From positions 1 through 28,504 of the forward strand of contig CAZNLL010000036.1 in the NCBI GenBank assembly GCA_964573885.1: a stretch of DNA of 28,504 nucleotides, given 5' to 3'. The position numbers and the translations under genes were made by a program. The number at the start of each line of letters is the position of its first letter. Within the stretch, counting starts at the first letter, position 1. Below are positions 8,319 through 14,942 of the stretch, one piece after another. This stretch comes from CAZNLL01 sp964573885 (GTDB taxonomy: Bacteria > Desulfobacterota > DSM-4660 > Desulfatiglandales > Desulfatiglandaceae). The notes beneath the pieces are model-generated. The model made no database searches. It was given only the letters and a program-made list of their open reading frames with translations, and was not told the origin of the DNA.

Positions 8319-8825
8319 ATGTCACAGGATGATGTAACGCAGATCAGGGTGGGCAATTCGCCGGTGGGTATCATCGGACTCAAGGCGGTCATGGAAGAGA
8401 TGGCCCCTGAGTATGCTGAAGAAGCGGACCCGGTGGTGGCGGATGAGCTTCTGGCGCGGCTTTCCAGAAAGAATTATATCCCGCCCAAGGTACGGGACAA
8501 TTACCGGAAGGCCTTTTTGCGGGAATTCAAGAAGTTTCTTGGGAAACCGGTTGAAGAGGAAGCGCCGGAAGGGCTGGAGGTGAAGGTCCTGGGCCCGGGG
8601 TGTGTGCAGTGCGATCAGCTTGAGCAGCAACTTATGCAGGTCATGGCCGAAACCGGGATCGTGGCCGATATACAGCACATTCGGGATGTCAAGGAGATCG
8701 GCCGTTACGGCGTCATGGGAACTCCGGCCTTGATCATCAACAACACCGTCAAGGCAGTGGGAAAGGTGCCTCCGAGAAATAAACTGAAGCAATGGTTGGA
8801 AGAGGCGCAAGCACAAAAGGCTTAA
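8319..8825 (+). CDS. Two-domain thioredoxin-like protein
   Basis: A 168-aa cytoplasmic protein. Residues 85-168 form a thioredoxin_3-type small redox domain with the CVQC motif (C95, C98), the conserved cis-proline in GTPALIIN and a C-terminal helix. Residues 1-78 form a separate helical domain (GLKAVMEEM, then ADELLARLSRKNYIPPKVRDNY). This domain also occurs alone in the protein at 14564-14800. It probably supplies electrons to ArsC or ArsM; the partner is inferred from the operon. A redox-active thioredoxin homologue encoded directly after this gene suggests specialised roles. Confidence 0.75.
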   Translation: MSQDDVTQIRVGNSPVGIIGLKAVMEEMAPEYAEEADPVVADELLARLSRKNYIPPKVRDNYRKAFLREFKKFLGKPVEEEAPEGLEVKVLGPGCVQCDQLEQQLMQVMAETGIVADIQHIRDVKEIGRYGVMGTPALIINNTVKAVGKVPPRNKLKQWLEEAQAQKA

Positions 8826-8866
8826 GGCCTCGGCCGTATGAAAACAGATTAAAAACAGAAGGGGGA

Positions 8867-9106
8867 ATGATGATGGAAATCAAAGTATTGGGTCCTGGCT
8901 GCCCAAAGTGCCAGCAGACGGAAAAGAGCGTTAAGGATGCCGTGTCCGAGGCCGGTGTTTCCGCCGACGTGGTGAAGGTGACCGACACCATGGAGATTGC
9001 CAAACACGGGGTTTTCGGAACCCCGGCGGTGGTGGTGGACGGCGAAGTCAAGAGTGTGGGCAAGGTACCGGATAAAGATGAAATCAAAGGATGGATAACC
9101 AAATAA
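8867..9106 (+). CDS. Small thioredoxin-like redox protein
   Basis: A single-domain thioredoxin_3 protein of 79 aa with CPKC (C12, C15), GTPAVVVDG as the cis-proline loop, and a C-terminal KVPDKDEIKGWI helix. It is very similar to the C-terminal domain of the preceding gene, indicating duplication. Three consecutive in-frame ATGs (8867, 8870, 8873) follow a GAAGGGGG site; the third has the better spacing. A likely thiol reductant for arsenic enzymes. Confidence 0.85.
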   Translation: MMMEIKVLGPGCPKCQQTEKSVKDAVSEAGVSADVVKVTDTMEIAKHGVFGTPAVVVDGEVKSVGKVPDKDEIKGWITK

Positions 9107-9140
9107 CAAGCCATTGCCGCCGTAAGGAAGGGCATATGCC

Positions 9141-9941
9141 ATGATACATAAAGACAAGGAGATACAGGGCCTGGTCAAAGAAAAGTATGCGGCCATCGCA
9201 AAGGGGAAGCGCGGTATTGATGCGTCTTCGTGCTGCGGCCCCACCCCGCTGGTGGACATCCAGTCCCTGGGCCGGACCCTCGACTACAAGGAAGAGGACC
9301 TCCTTTTGGCGCCCGGAGAAGCCAACCTGGGGCTGGGCTGCGGCAATCCCATCGGGAAAGCGAACCTGAAGCCGGGGGAGGCGGTACTGGACCTCGGCAG
9401 CGGTGCAGGGTTCGACGCCTTTCTCGCTGCCAAACAGGTGGGTGAGGCAGGACAGGTCATCGGCATGGACATGACCCTGGAAATGGTTGAAAAGGCCAGA
9501 GCCAATGCCCAAGAGTTGAACATCCACCATGTGGATTTCCGCCTGGGTAAGATCGAGACCCTTCCCGTGGAAGATCAATCCGTGGATGTGGTGATCTCTA
9601 ACTGCGTCATCAACCTGTCTCCGGACAAGGCGGCGGTTTTCCGTGAGATCCATCGCGTCCTCAAACCGGGGGGCCGTATCGTCATCTCGGATATCCTTCG
9701 ATCCGGGGAGATCCCGGAAGCCCTCAAGAACGATCCGGCCGCCTATACCGGGTGAGTGGCCGGGGCCATTTCACCCGGTGAGGTGAAACACATCCTTTCC
9801 GATCTGGGGTTTCAACACATCCGGATCGAAGAGAAGAACCAGAGTGAGCAGATCATTCAAGGCTGGAACGTGGGTGACGGTGCGGAGAAGGTGGTCTTTT
9901 CAGCCTACATTCAGGCGGTCAAACCTTCTGCCCGAGGATGA
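9141..9941 (+). CDS. arsM: Arsenite methyltransferase, probable selenoprotein
   Basis: A SAM-dependent As(III) methyltransferase, 266 aa if TGA at 9753-9755 is read as selenocysteine (residue 205). Seen: the CC pair (C31, C32), GLGCGNP (C67), SAM motif VLDLGSGAGFDAF (82-94), MDMTLEMVEKA, SNCVINLSPDK (C155), HRVLKPGGRIVISDI, then AAYTG-[TGA]-VAGAISPGE. Relatives have a cysteine at this last position (AYAGCVAGA type); in the algal CmArsM this residue (C224) and the NCV cysteine (C174) bind As(III). After the TGA the same frame runs a further 61 codons through typical ArsM C-terminal sequence with no other defect. A hairpin at 9769-9788 fits a bacterial SECIS. Read literally it is two ORFs (9141-9755 and 9756-9941), which is how a naive annotation would split it. 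Selenium would replace the sulfur of one arsenic ligand. Confidence 0.85.
9769..9788 (+). promoter_or_regulatory. Bacterial SECIS-like hairpin in arsM
   Basis: Stem TTTCACC (9769-9775) pairs perfectly with GGTGAAA (9782-9788), with a 6-nt apical loop CGGTGA. The loop starts 20 nt after the TGA and has a G at its second position, within the published bacterial SECIS consensus (loop 3-14 nt, G among the first two loop bases, 16-37 nt from UGA). It would recruit SelB-GTP-Sec-tRNA for readthrough. selA, selB, selC and selD are not in this window. Confidence 0.65.
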
Positions 9942-10038
9942 AGACAAGGGGGAGGAATGCCGGCGCCAACAAATGGGATATGGGCAAGCCACTGAGGCAT
10001 GCATCGACTCCCATAGATCCTTTGAAGGAGGTAGATAA

Positions 10039-10467
10039 ATGACGGAAAACTGTTGTGAAGGAAATGGAAATATCATGGTCCTGACGTGCTCGGGCGGCTC
10101 CAATGTGGGTCAGTTAGCCAATCAGGCCGCGGTGGAATTGACCCAGGAAGGGTTCGGAAAAATGTTCTGCCTGGCCGGTGTAGGCGGACATCTCGGAGGA
10201 TTTGTCCAATCCGCCAAGGACGTTCCGGAGATGGTGGCCGTCGACGGGTGTGATATCGGCTGTGCCAAGGCCATTCTGGAACATGCCGAGGTCCCGCTGA
10301 AACGGTATATTGTCTTGACCGGAATGGGAATTGAGAAAAACAAGGAGTTCAAGCTCAAAAGAGATGAGATCGATAAGGTCAAGAAGGCAATAAAAAAGGC
10401 CTGCGGGCATACTCTTTCCGCGCAACCACCGATGGCAAACACTGCCACAACCTGCTGTTGTGGTTAG
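10039..10467 (+). CDS. DGC-domain cysteine-rich protein
   Basis: A 142-aa cytoplasmic protein of the DGC group (putative zinc-binding; PF08859). Seen: LTCSGGSNVGQLANQAAVEL (C17), MFCLAGVGGH (C44), VDGCDIGCAKAIL (C71, C75), and a cysteine run CCC near the end. AAGGAGGT upstream of the ATG is a strong ribosome site. Its biochemical role is not established; the conserved CxxxC and the place between arsM and the periplasmic thioredoxins suggest thiol/metalloid binding or delivery. Family members are often encoded near redox and metal genes in anaerobes. Confidence 0.75.
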   Translation: MTENCCEGNGNIMVLTCSGGSNVGQLANQAAVELTQEGFGKMFCLAGVGGHLGGFVQSAKDVPEMVAVDGCDIGCAKAILEHAEVPLKRYIVLTGMGIEKNKEFKLKRDEIDKVKKAIKKACGHTLSAQPPMANTATTCCCG

Positions 10468-10490
10468 TTCCGGTTATTCAGGAGATTTAT

Positions 10491-11414
10491 ATGATTAGAT
10501 GTAGATTGACGATTGTGGGATTTGTCTGCTTGTTGTTGGTGTATCTTCATGTGTCCGAGGTCCATGCGGACCAAACCGGGACCGGGACGGTGGAGCAGGC
10601 ATACCCGGGCCTTGCCACCGGTATGCTCAAGAAAGCGCAACTGGTCCCCATGAAGAAGGAGATCCTTCTCGTCACTGAAGGGCTGGAAATCAAGGCGTCT
10701 CAGCTCGATGAGAAAATGAAAGGGGCCGATGCGGGCATGAGAGCGGAACTGAGGAAAAACCTCTTTTTCCTCTTGGAGCAGGAGGCCATGCAGGCGATGT
10801 TGGTCCAGGAAGCCCGATCATCCAAAGCCGTAGCCGAAGGCCTGTCTGACACGGAAGCCATTCAGGCCTACCTGAACCAGAAGTTTCAGGATGTTGAGGT
10901 GTCGGAGCCGGAGGCAAAGGCCTTTTACGAGGCGAACAAGGCCATGGTTCAGGGGATGGCGTTCGAACAGGTGAAACAGGCCATTCAACAGGTTCTGACG
11001 CAGCAGAAACGGCAGGAGGCCTTTGCATCTTATCTCCAGGAGTTGGGGGGAGACACGGATATTCAAGTCAACGCAAAGTGGGTCAAGGGCCAGTATGCCC
11101 TGGCAATGGATAATCCGGTGGATAAGGCCCGGATGTCGGGCAAGCCCACCATGGTGGAGTTCGGTGCCAAGGGCTGTTTCCCCTGCGATATGATGCAGCC
11201 CATACTCGATCGACTCCGAAAAAAATTTCCCAAAAAGCTTAACGTGGTTTTTGTGCACGTGGGGCAAAACCGGCTCCTGGGGGCCCGCTTCGGTATCCGG
11301 TCCATTCCGGTACAGGTCTTTTATGACCAAAAAGGCAAAGAGGTCTTTCGTCATGTGGGATTCTATGCAGAGGAAGAGGTTATGAAGCAACTGGCGAAAA
11401 TAGGGGTCAAGTAA
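10491..11414 (+). CDS. Periplasmic SurA/PpiC-like N-domain fused to thioredoxin
   Basis: A 307-aa exported protein. The start is taken at ATG 10491 after AGGAG. An N-terminal signal (residues 1-26, hydrophobic stretch TIVGFVCLLLVYLHV, cleavage near VHA-DQ) is followed by a helical region (about 50-185) resembling the N-terminal domain of SurA/parvulin chaperones, but without a recognisable peptidyl-prolyl isomerase core. Residues 215-307 are a thioredoxin domain with CFPC (C229, C232) and cis-proline RSIPVQVF. The next gene is a second, lipid-anchored thioredoxin, and then a CcdA-like electron carrier, so this protein is probably kept reduced by that membrane protein. Confidence 0.75.
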   Translation: MIRCRLTIVGFVCLLLVYLHVSEVHADQTGTGTVEQAYPGLATGMLKKAQLVPMKKEILLVTEGLEIKASQLDEKMKGADAGMRAELRKNLFFLLEQEAMQAMLVQEARSSKAVAEGLSDTEAIQAYLNQKFQDVEVSEPEAKAFYEANKAMVQGMAFEQVKQAIQQVLTQQKRQEAFASYLQELGGDTDIQVNAKWVKGQYALAMDNPVDKARMSGKPTMVEFGAKGCFPCDMMQPILDRLRKKFPKKLNVVFVHVGQNRLLGARFGIRSIPVQVFYDQKGKEVFRHVGFYAEEEVMKQLAKIGVK

Positions 11415-11834
11415 ATGCAGAAGCCAACCATACGCTTTTCACTCACTTTTGTGGTGATTATTATCCTCTTCGGCGGACTGGGCCTTTTTATCTCCGGGTG
11501 CTCTTCTGAAGAACCTGCGGCATCCCATTCACAACCGGCAGGCGATATTCCGGTCCAGGGAATGCCCACCATGGTGGATCTGGGCGCCAACGAATGCATT
11601 CCGTGCAAGATGATGGTGCCGGTCCTGGAAAAGGTGGAAAAAAAATACCAGGGGAAGGCCGCCATCATCATTGTCGATGTCTATAAGAACAAGGAACCGG
11701 CCAAACGGTTCGGCGTCCGGGCCATCCCCACCCAGATCTTCTTTGATAAAGAGGGCAGGGAAGTCCACCGCCATGAGGGGTTTATGAGCGAGGCGGACAT
11801 TGACCGGATCTTTAAAGAGATGGGCGTGGGTTAG
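11415..11834 (+). CDS. Thioredoxin-family lipoprotein
   Basis: 139 aa, starting directly after the previous stop (TAA-ATG). A hydrophobic helix (residues 8-26) ends in the lipobox LFISGC, so C29 is probably lipidated and the domain faces the periplasm. The thioredoxin fold has CIPC (C61, C64), cis-proline RAIPTQIFFD, and an acidic C-terminus. It is very close in sequence to the C-terminal domain of the preceding protein. It likely accepts electrons from the CcdA-like protein encoded next. Confidence 0.88.
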   Translation: MQKPTIRFSLTFVVIIILFGGLGLFISGCSSEEPAASHSQPAGDIPVQGMPTMVDLGANECIPCKMMVPVLEKVEKKYQGKAAIIIVDVYKNKEPAKRFGVRAIPTQIFFDKEGREVHRHEGFMSEADIDRIFKEMGVG

Positions 11835-11855
11835 CTGACGATTTGGAGGATTTGA

Positions 11856-12566
11856 ATGCTAGAAAATATCTTTCTCACTGTCAATCAATGGATTGCGGCG
11901 GGAACGGCGATTGCCGCCTTAGGTTGTTTTGTCTGGGGCATGATCAGCGTGGTGTTCAGCCCCTGCCACCTGGCATCCATTCCCCTGATCGTGGCATATG
12001 TGGGGGGGCAGGAGACGCTCCTCAAGCCGAGGCAGGCGGCCCATTATTCCATCGCCTTTACCGTGGGCCTCTTCATCACCATCGCGCTCATCGGCATCAT
12101 CTGCGCCCTCCTGGGCCGGATGTTGGGGGACGTGGGAGGCTATTGGCAGATCCTGGTGGGCCTGGTGCTGGTCTGGGTGGCGCTGGGCATGCTGGGTGTT
12201 GAAAAGTGTTCCATGGCCGGCAGCCTCCTCTACAGACTCAAACTTCGCGGCATTGGCGGGGCCCTGGTCCTGGGTCTGGCCTACGGGGTCCTCTCCGGGT
12301 CCTGCACCTTCGGGTTCATAGCGCCCATCCTGGCCGTCGTTACCGTTCAAAAACAGATTGCCGCGGGTATCCTGTTTATCCTCCTGTTCGCCATCGGTCA
12401 CTGTCTTCCCATTGTGGTGGCGGGCAGTTCAACGGCCGCTGTGAAACGCCTCATGGAAAACAGCGCCTGGCAGGGGGCTGGCAACTGGTTCCGAAAGGGG
12501 GCGGGGGTGGTGGTTGTTCTACTGGGGGCATATTTTATCATCAATCCGTTCCTCACATCCCTATAA
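11856..12566 (+). CDS. CcdA/DsbD-like transmembrane thiol transporter
   Basis: A polytopic membrane protein (236 aa, about six helices) of the CcdA/DsbD-beta family that moves reducing equivalents from cytoplasmic thioredoxin to the periplasm. The two diagnostic cysteines lie in duplicated motifs, SPCHLASIPLIVAYVGG (C37) and GSCTFGFIAPILAVV (C150), symmetric in helices 1 and 4. GGAGGA lies 5 nt upstream of the ATG. The neighbours, two periplasmic thioredoxins and several cytoplasmic ones, make the electron path plausible: cytoplasmic thioredoxin to CcdA to periplasmic thioredoxins. Confidence 0.9.
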   Translation: MLENIFLTVNQWIAAGTAIAALGCFVWGMISVVFSPCHLASIPLIVAYVGGQETLLKPRQAAHYSIAFTVGLFITIALIGIICALLGRMLGDVGGYWQILVGLVLVWVALGMLGVEKCSMAGSLLYRLKLRGIGGALVLGLAYGVLSGSCTFGFIAPILAVVTVQKQIAAGILFILLFAIGHCLPIVVAGSSTAAVKRLMENSAWQGAGNWFRKGAGVVVVLLGAYFIINPFLTSL

Positions 12567-12580
12567 GGAAGGAGGGGATT

Positions 12581-12823
12581 ATGTTGCTTGAGAGTTATCA
12601 AAAGGAGATCTTTCGTCCCAAATGTAACCCGGGCTTTAAATCCGTGCACTGCATTGCGCATCTGGACCAGGATATCGGAGAGGCACTCCCGTATCTCAAC
12701 GCCGAACTGGGGGAAGTGGCAATGGAAGCAGGGGAAATTCTTCCTGGTGGCATCCGAGATTGCCGCCCGGGCGACGTGTACCCCATCCATCATAAAGCCG
12801 TGGAACTCGAGCCGGGCAAATAA
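12581..12823 (+). CDS. Short Fe-S cluster-domain-like protein, possibly truncated
   Basis: An 80-aa protein with strong ribosome site AAGGAGGG. Residues 1-42 (MLLESYQKEIFRPKCNPGF, then SVHCIAHLDQDIGEALPYLNAELG) match the start of a small putative 4Fe-4S domain family seen in Desulfobacterota. The rest does not continue as that family does; the +1 frame has a weakly similar stretch (GKFFLVASEIAAR), so a frameshift near 12710 is possible. Only three cysteines remain. The role is unknown. Confidence 0.5.
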   Translation: MLLESYQKEIFRPKCNPGFKSVHCIAHLDQDIGEALPYLNAELGEVAMEAGEILPGGIRDCRPGDVYPIHHKAVELEPGK

Positions 12824-12832
12824 GGTCAAGCC

Positions 12833-13381
12833 ATGAAGAGCGAAGGGATCAAGGGAAGAATATGGCGGGCTGCCTGGCAGTCTGCATCAATGGTGGTCCT
12901 GGCCTGCGTCATCGGGCTTCTAATCAATGAAAGCCGGTCGAACGGATTGGCAGTGGTGGCCGACTGGTCCCCTGAGGCGCGTCTGGCCATGGATGCAGGC
13001 GACAGCATGATCGTATCTCTCGAGGAGGCGGAGCGGCTTTGCCTGGAGAAAGACGCGGTGTTTTTGGACGCACGGTCCCCGGAGGAGTATGCCCGTGGAC
13101 ACATCAGCTGTGCCATAAACGTGCCCTGGCAGGGCTTCGAGGCATACATGGACCGCGTCTGGGGCGTGATCCCTGAAGATGCGTGGATCGTCACCTACTG
13201 TGACGGGGAGACCTGTTCACTGAGCGAGGATCTCGCCAGGGAACTGATTGCCATGGGCTACAAACAGGTGAAGGTCCTTCTGAACGGATGGACCCGGTGG
13301 ACAAAGGCCGGGCTCCCCGTGGAAAAGGGAGATAAGGACAGCCAGATAGCCGGGATAGATAAAGCCGGCGCGCGCTTGTAA
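12833..13381 (+). CDS. Membrane-anchored rhodanese-like protein
   Basis: 182 aa with an N-terminal transmembrane helix (SASMVVLACVIGLLI, about 17-31), then one rhodanese domain (about 58-165) on the periplasmic side. Motifs: VFLDARSPEEYARGHISCAINVP (the CH2A-like motif), active-site TYCDGETCSLS (C123 as the expected persulfide cysteine, C128 nearby), and LLNGWTRWTKAGLPV. Rhodaneses carry sulfane sulfur, and some handle selenium or arsenic oxyanions. Here it lies between the Fe-S-like gene and the MauE protein, in the redox section of the operon. Confidence 0.85.
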   Translation: MKSEGIKGRIWRAAWQSASMVVLACVIGLLINESRSNGLAVVADWSPEARLAMDAGDSMIVSLEEAERLCLEKDAVFLDARSPEEYARGHISCAINVPWQGFEAYMDRVWGVIPEDAWIVTYCDGETCSLSEDLARELIAMGYKQVKVLLNGWTRWTKAGLPVEKGDKDSQIAGIDKAGARL

Positions 13382-13426
13382 GCTCGGGGGGCGCCACTTA
13401 TGACATCTCTGATGGAGGTAAAATGA

Positions 13427-14062
13427 ATGACCGAAGGCCAAACCGGTTTTTTCAGACGACAATGGAAGCAGGACGGACCCCTTGGCATCATTTCCCGCCT
13501 GATCCTGGGGCTGATTTTCATTTACGCCAGCATGGACAAGATCGCCCGCCCGGCGTCCTTTGCAAAGGACATCTACAATTACCAGATCCTTCCGGACGCC
13601 CTGATTAACCTCCCCGCCATGGTCCTTCCCTGGCTGGAGCTCATCCTCGGCATCTTTTTGGTGGTCGGCCTGTTTCGAGAAGGGACCGCGTGGATGGTGA
13701 CCCTGCTTTTGGTTGTATTTTTCGGCGCCTTGGTCTTTAACCTGGCCCGGGGCCTCGACATCCACTGCGGCTGTTTCCACTCCAGCGCACAGGGAACGGA
13801 CGGTCCACCCATGGCATGGTATGTGTTTCGAGATGGTCTTTTTCTCGTTCCGGCGTTCTACCTGTTTTATTGCACTTTTCGGGGCGGAAGGAACCCGGGC
13901 GAAAGTTCCGGATCAATGTATAAGCGGCCCCATTTCGTGAATCAGGAGGGGACTTCAGCAAATGACCGACAAGATGAAAATACTGTTTTTATGCACCGGC
14001 AATTCCTGCCGGAGTCAGATGGCCGAGGCGTTGACCAACACACTGAAAGGCGAGCAGTTTGA
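13427..14062 (+). CDS. MauE/DoxX-like redox membrane protein
   Basis: 211 aa with four hydrophobic segments (about 20-38, 60-82, 88-108, 130-150). The fold matches MauE/DoxX proteins that support thiol redox chemistry in the membrane (RLILGLIFIYASMDKIARP, then HCGCF with a CxC pair). GGAGG precedes the ATG. Family members usually end near the last helix; here the frame runs on for about 50 hydrophilic residues and overlaps arsC by 101 nt, with the arsC ribosome site inside it. It probably works with the rhodanese and thioredoxins; the exact electron partner is not known. Confidence 0.75.
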   Translation: MTEGQTGFFRRQWKQDGPLGIISRLILGLIFIYASMDKIARPASFAKDIYNYQILPDALINLPAMVLPWLELILGIFLVVGLFREGTAWMVTLLLVVFFGALVFNLARGLDIHCGCFHSSAQGTDGPPMAWYVFRDGLFLVPAFYLFYCTFRGGRNPGESSGSMYKRPHFVNQEGTSANDRQDENTVFMHRQFLPESDGRGVDQHTERRAV

Positions 14063-14399
14063 GGCGTATTCCGCTGGAGTGGCGCCCAAACCGATCGATC
14101 CCAGGGCCGTCAAGGCCATGGCCGAAACGGCGATCGATATATCAGGACAGAAATCCAAAGATATCGACTCTCTCGGAAACCTTGAATTTGATTATGTGGT
14201 CACCCTGTGCGACAACGCCAATGAATCCTGCCCCTTTTTCCCGGCCGGAACCAGGCTGATGCACCGGGGGTTTGACGATCCCCCAAGACTCGCGCAACAT
14301 GCCGTGGATGAAGCGGAGGCCATGAAGCATTACCGTCGCGTGCGGGATGAGATCAGGGTCTTTGTGGAGAAGATGCCGGGGATACTGGAGGAAAAATAG
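13962..14399 (+). CDS. arsC: Thioredoxin-coupled arsenate reductase
   Basis: Reduces As(V) to As(III) in the cytoplasm. This is the low-molecular-weight-phosphatase type of ArsC (145 aa): P-loop LCTGNSCRSQMAEA with nucleophile C11 and C16, then the redox pair C83 and C90 in TLCDNANESCPFF, and the acidic FDDPP loop (D105). The spacing matches the Staphylococcus aureus thioredoxin-dependent enzyme (C10, C82, C89), so regeneration by one of the operon's thioredoxins is expected. GGAGGGG about 10 nt upstream, inside the preceding gene, sets the start. Confidence 0.95.
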   Translation: MTDKMKILFLCTGNSCRSQMAEALTNTLKGEQFEAYSAGVAPKPIDPRAVKAMAETAIDISGQKSKDIDSLGNLEFDYVVTLCDNANESCPFFPAGTRLMHRGFDDPPRLAQHAVDEAEAMKHYRRVRDEIRVFVEKMPGILEEK

Positions 14400-14431
14400 A
14401 CCCGCACGAGATCCTTAGGAGGAAATCCCCT

Positions 14432-14521
14432 ATGTCACCCCATGAAGAGGATGTATTGAAAAATCCGGACGACATCTCACTACACCACCCCTCGAAGGCC
14501 TCACATGAAGGGAACGAATGA
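14432..14521 (+). CDS. Possible 29-aa small ORF
   Basis: ATG at 14432 follows AGGAGG with good spacing and encodes a hydrophilic peptide starting MSPHEEDVLKNPDD, ending at TGA. It sits between arsC and the next gene. There is no recognisable domain. The ribosome site is the only support; it could instead be a decayed start of the following gene. Confidence 0.3.
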   Translation: MSPHEEDVLKNPDDISLHHPSKASHEGNE

Positions 14522-14563
14522 AAGGACGGGTGAGTCTCTCCCCCACCGGCAGTTGGCCGGCGG

Positions 14564-14800
14564 ATGCTGACATTTCCGGATCATACCCAGGTGAGCGTGA
14601 AAGGCCTCGACGAGATCATGGCTGCTCTGTACGCTCAAGACAGAAGGCCGAACCATGAGACCGCCACGGAGATGATCCATCGTTTGGAAGAAAAAAAGAA
14701 CTTTATCCCCTTCTCCGAACATGTGCGCAGAGAATATGCCCAAGTCCTGTTAAGTGAATACAGAACCTATGTGAAAGATCGATCGGGAAGCGACCGGTAA
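14564..14800 (+). CDS. Stand-alone copy of the thioredoxin N-domain
   Basis: A 78-aa soluble protein of unknown function. Its core (VSVKGLDEIMAAL, ATEMIHRLEEKKNFIPFSEHVRREY, VLLSEYRTYV) aligns along its length with residues 9-74 of the two-domain thioredoxin at 8319 (GLKAVMEEM, ADELLARLSRKNYIPPKVRDNY, FLREFKKFL). So it is the same helical domain without the redox part. It lies between arsC and the arsenite pump. The ribosome site is weak (GGCGG); GTG at 14591 is a later alternative start. A small helper or sensor in arsenic handling is plausible. Confidence 0.65.
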   Translation: MLTFPDHTQVSVKGLDEIMAALYAQDRRPNHETATEMIHRLEEKKNFIPFSEHVRREYAQVLLSEYRTYVKDRSGSDR

Positions 14801-14863
14801 AAAAGGGATTCGGATAAACGAACAAAGGCGTAATCGGAAGCTATTTTTGAAGAACCCTGTAGC

Positions 14864-14877
14864 CCCGACAGGTCGGG
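14864..14877. repeat. Short palindrome before acr3
   Basis: CCCGAC (14864-14869) and GTCGGG (14872-14877) form a 6-bp stem, followed by CGCTTCGCTCCGACAAGCAGCGGG. It resembles the dispersed GC-rich palindromic repeats of bacterial intergenic regions and lies in the 142-nt gap before the arsenite pump. Confidence 0.45.
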
Positions 14878-14942
14878 ATCTACGCTTCGCTCCGACAAGC
14901 AGCGGGGAATGCGCCCGCTGAGCATTTTCAAGGAGGAACATC

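Noticed and set aside
9753..9755. Reading the TGA in arsM as a simple nonsense mutation or sequencing error
   Set aside because: Kept as an alternative, but the position at the conserved cysteine, the intact downstream frame and the SECIS-like hairpin favour selenocysteine.
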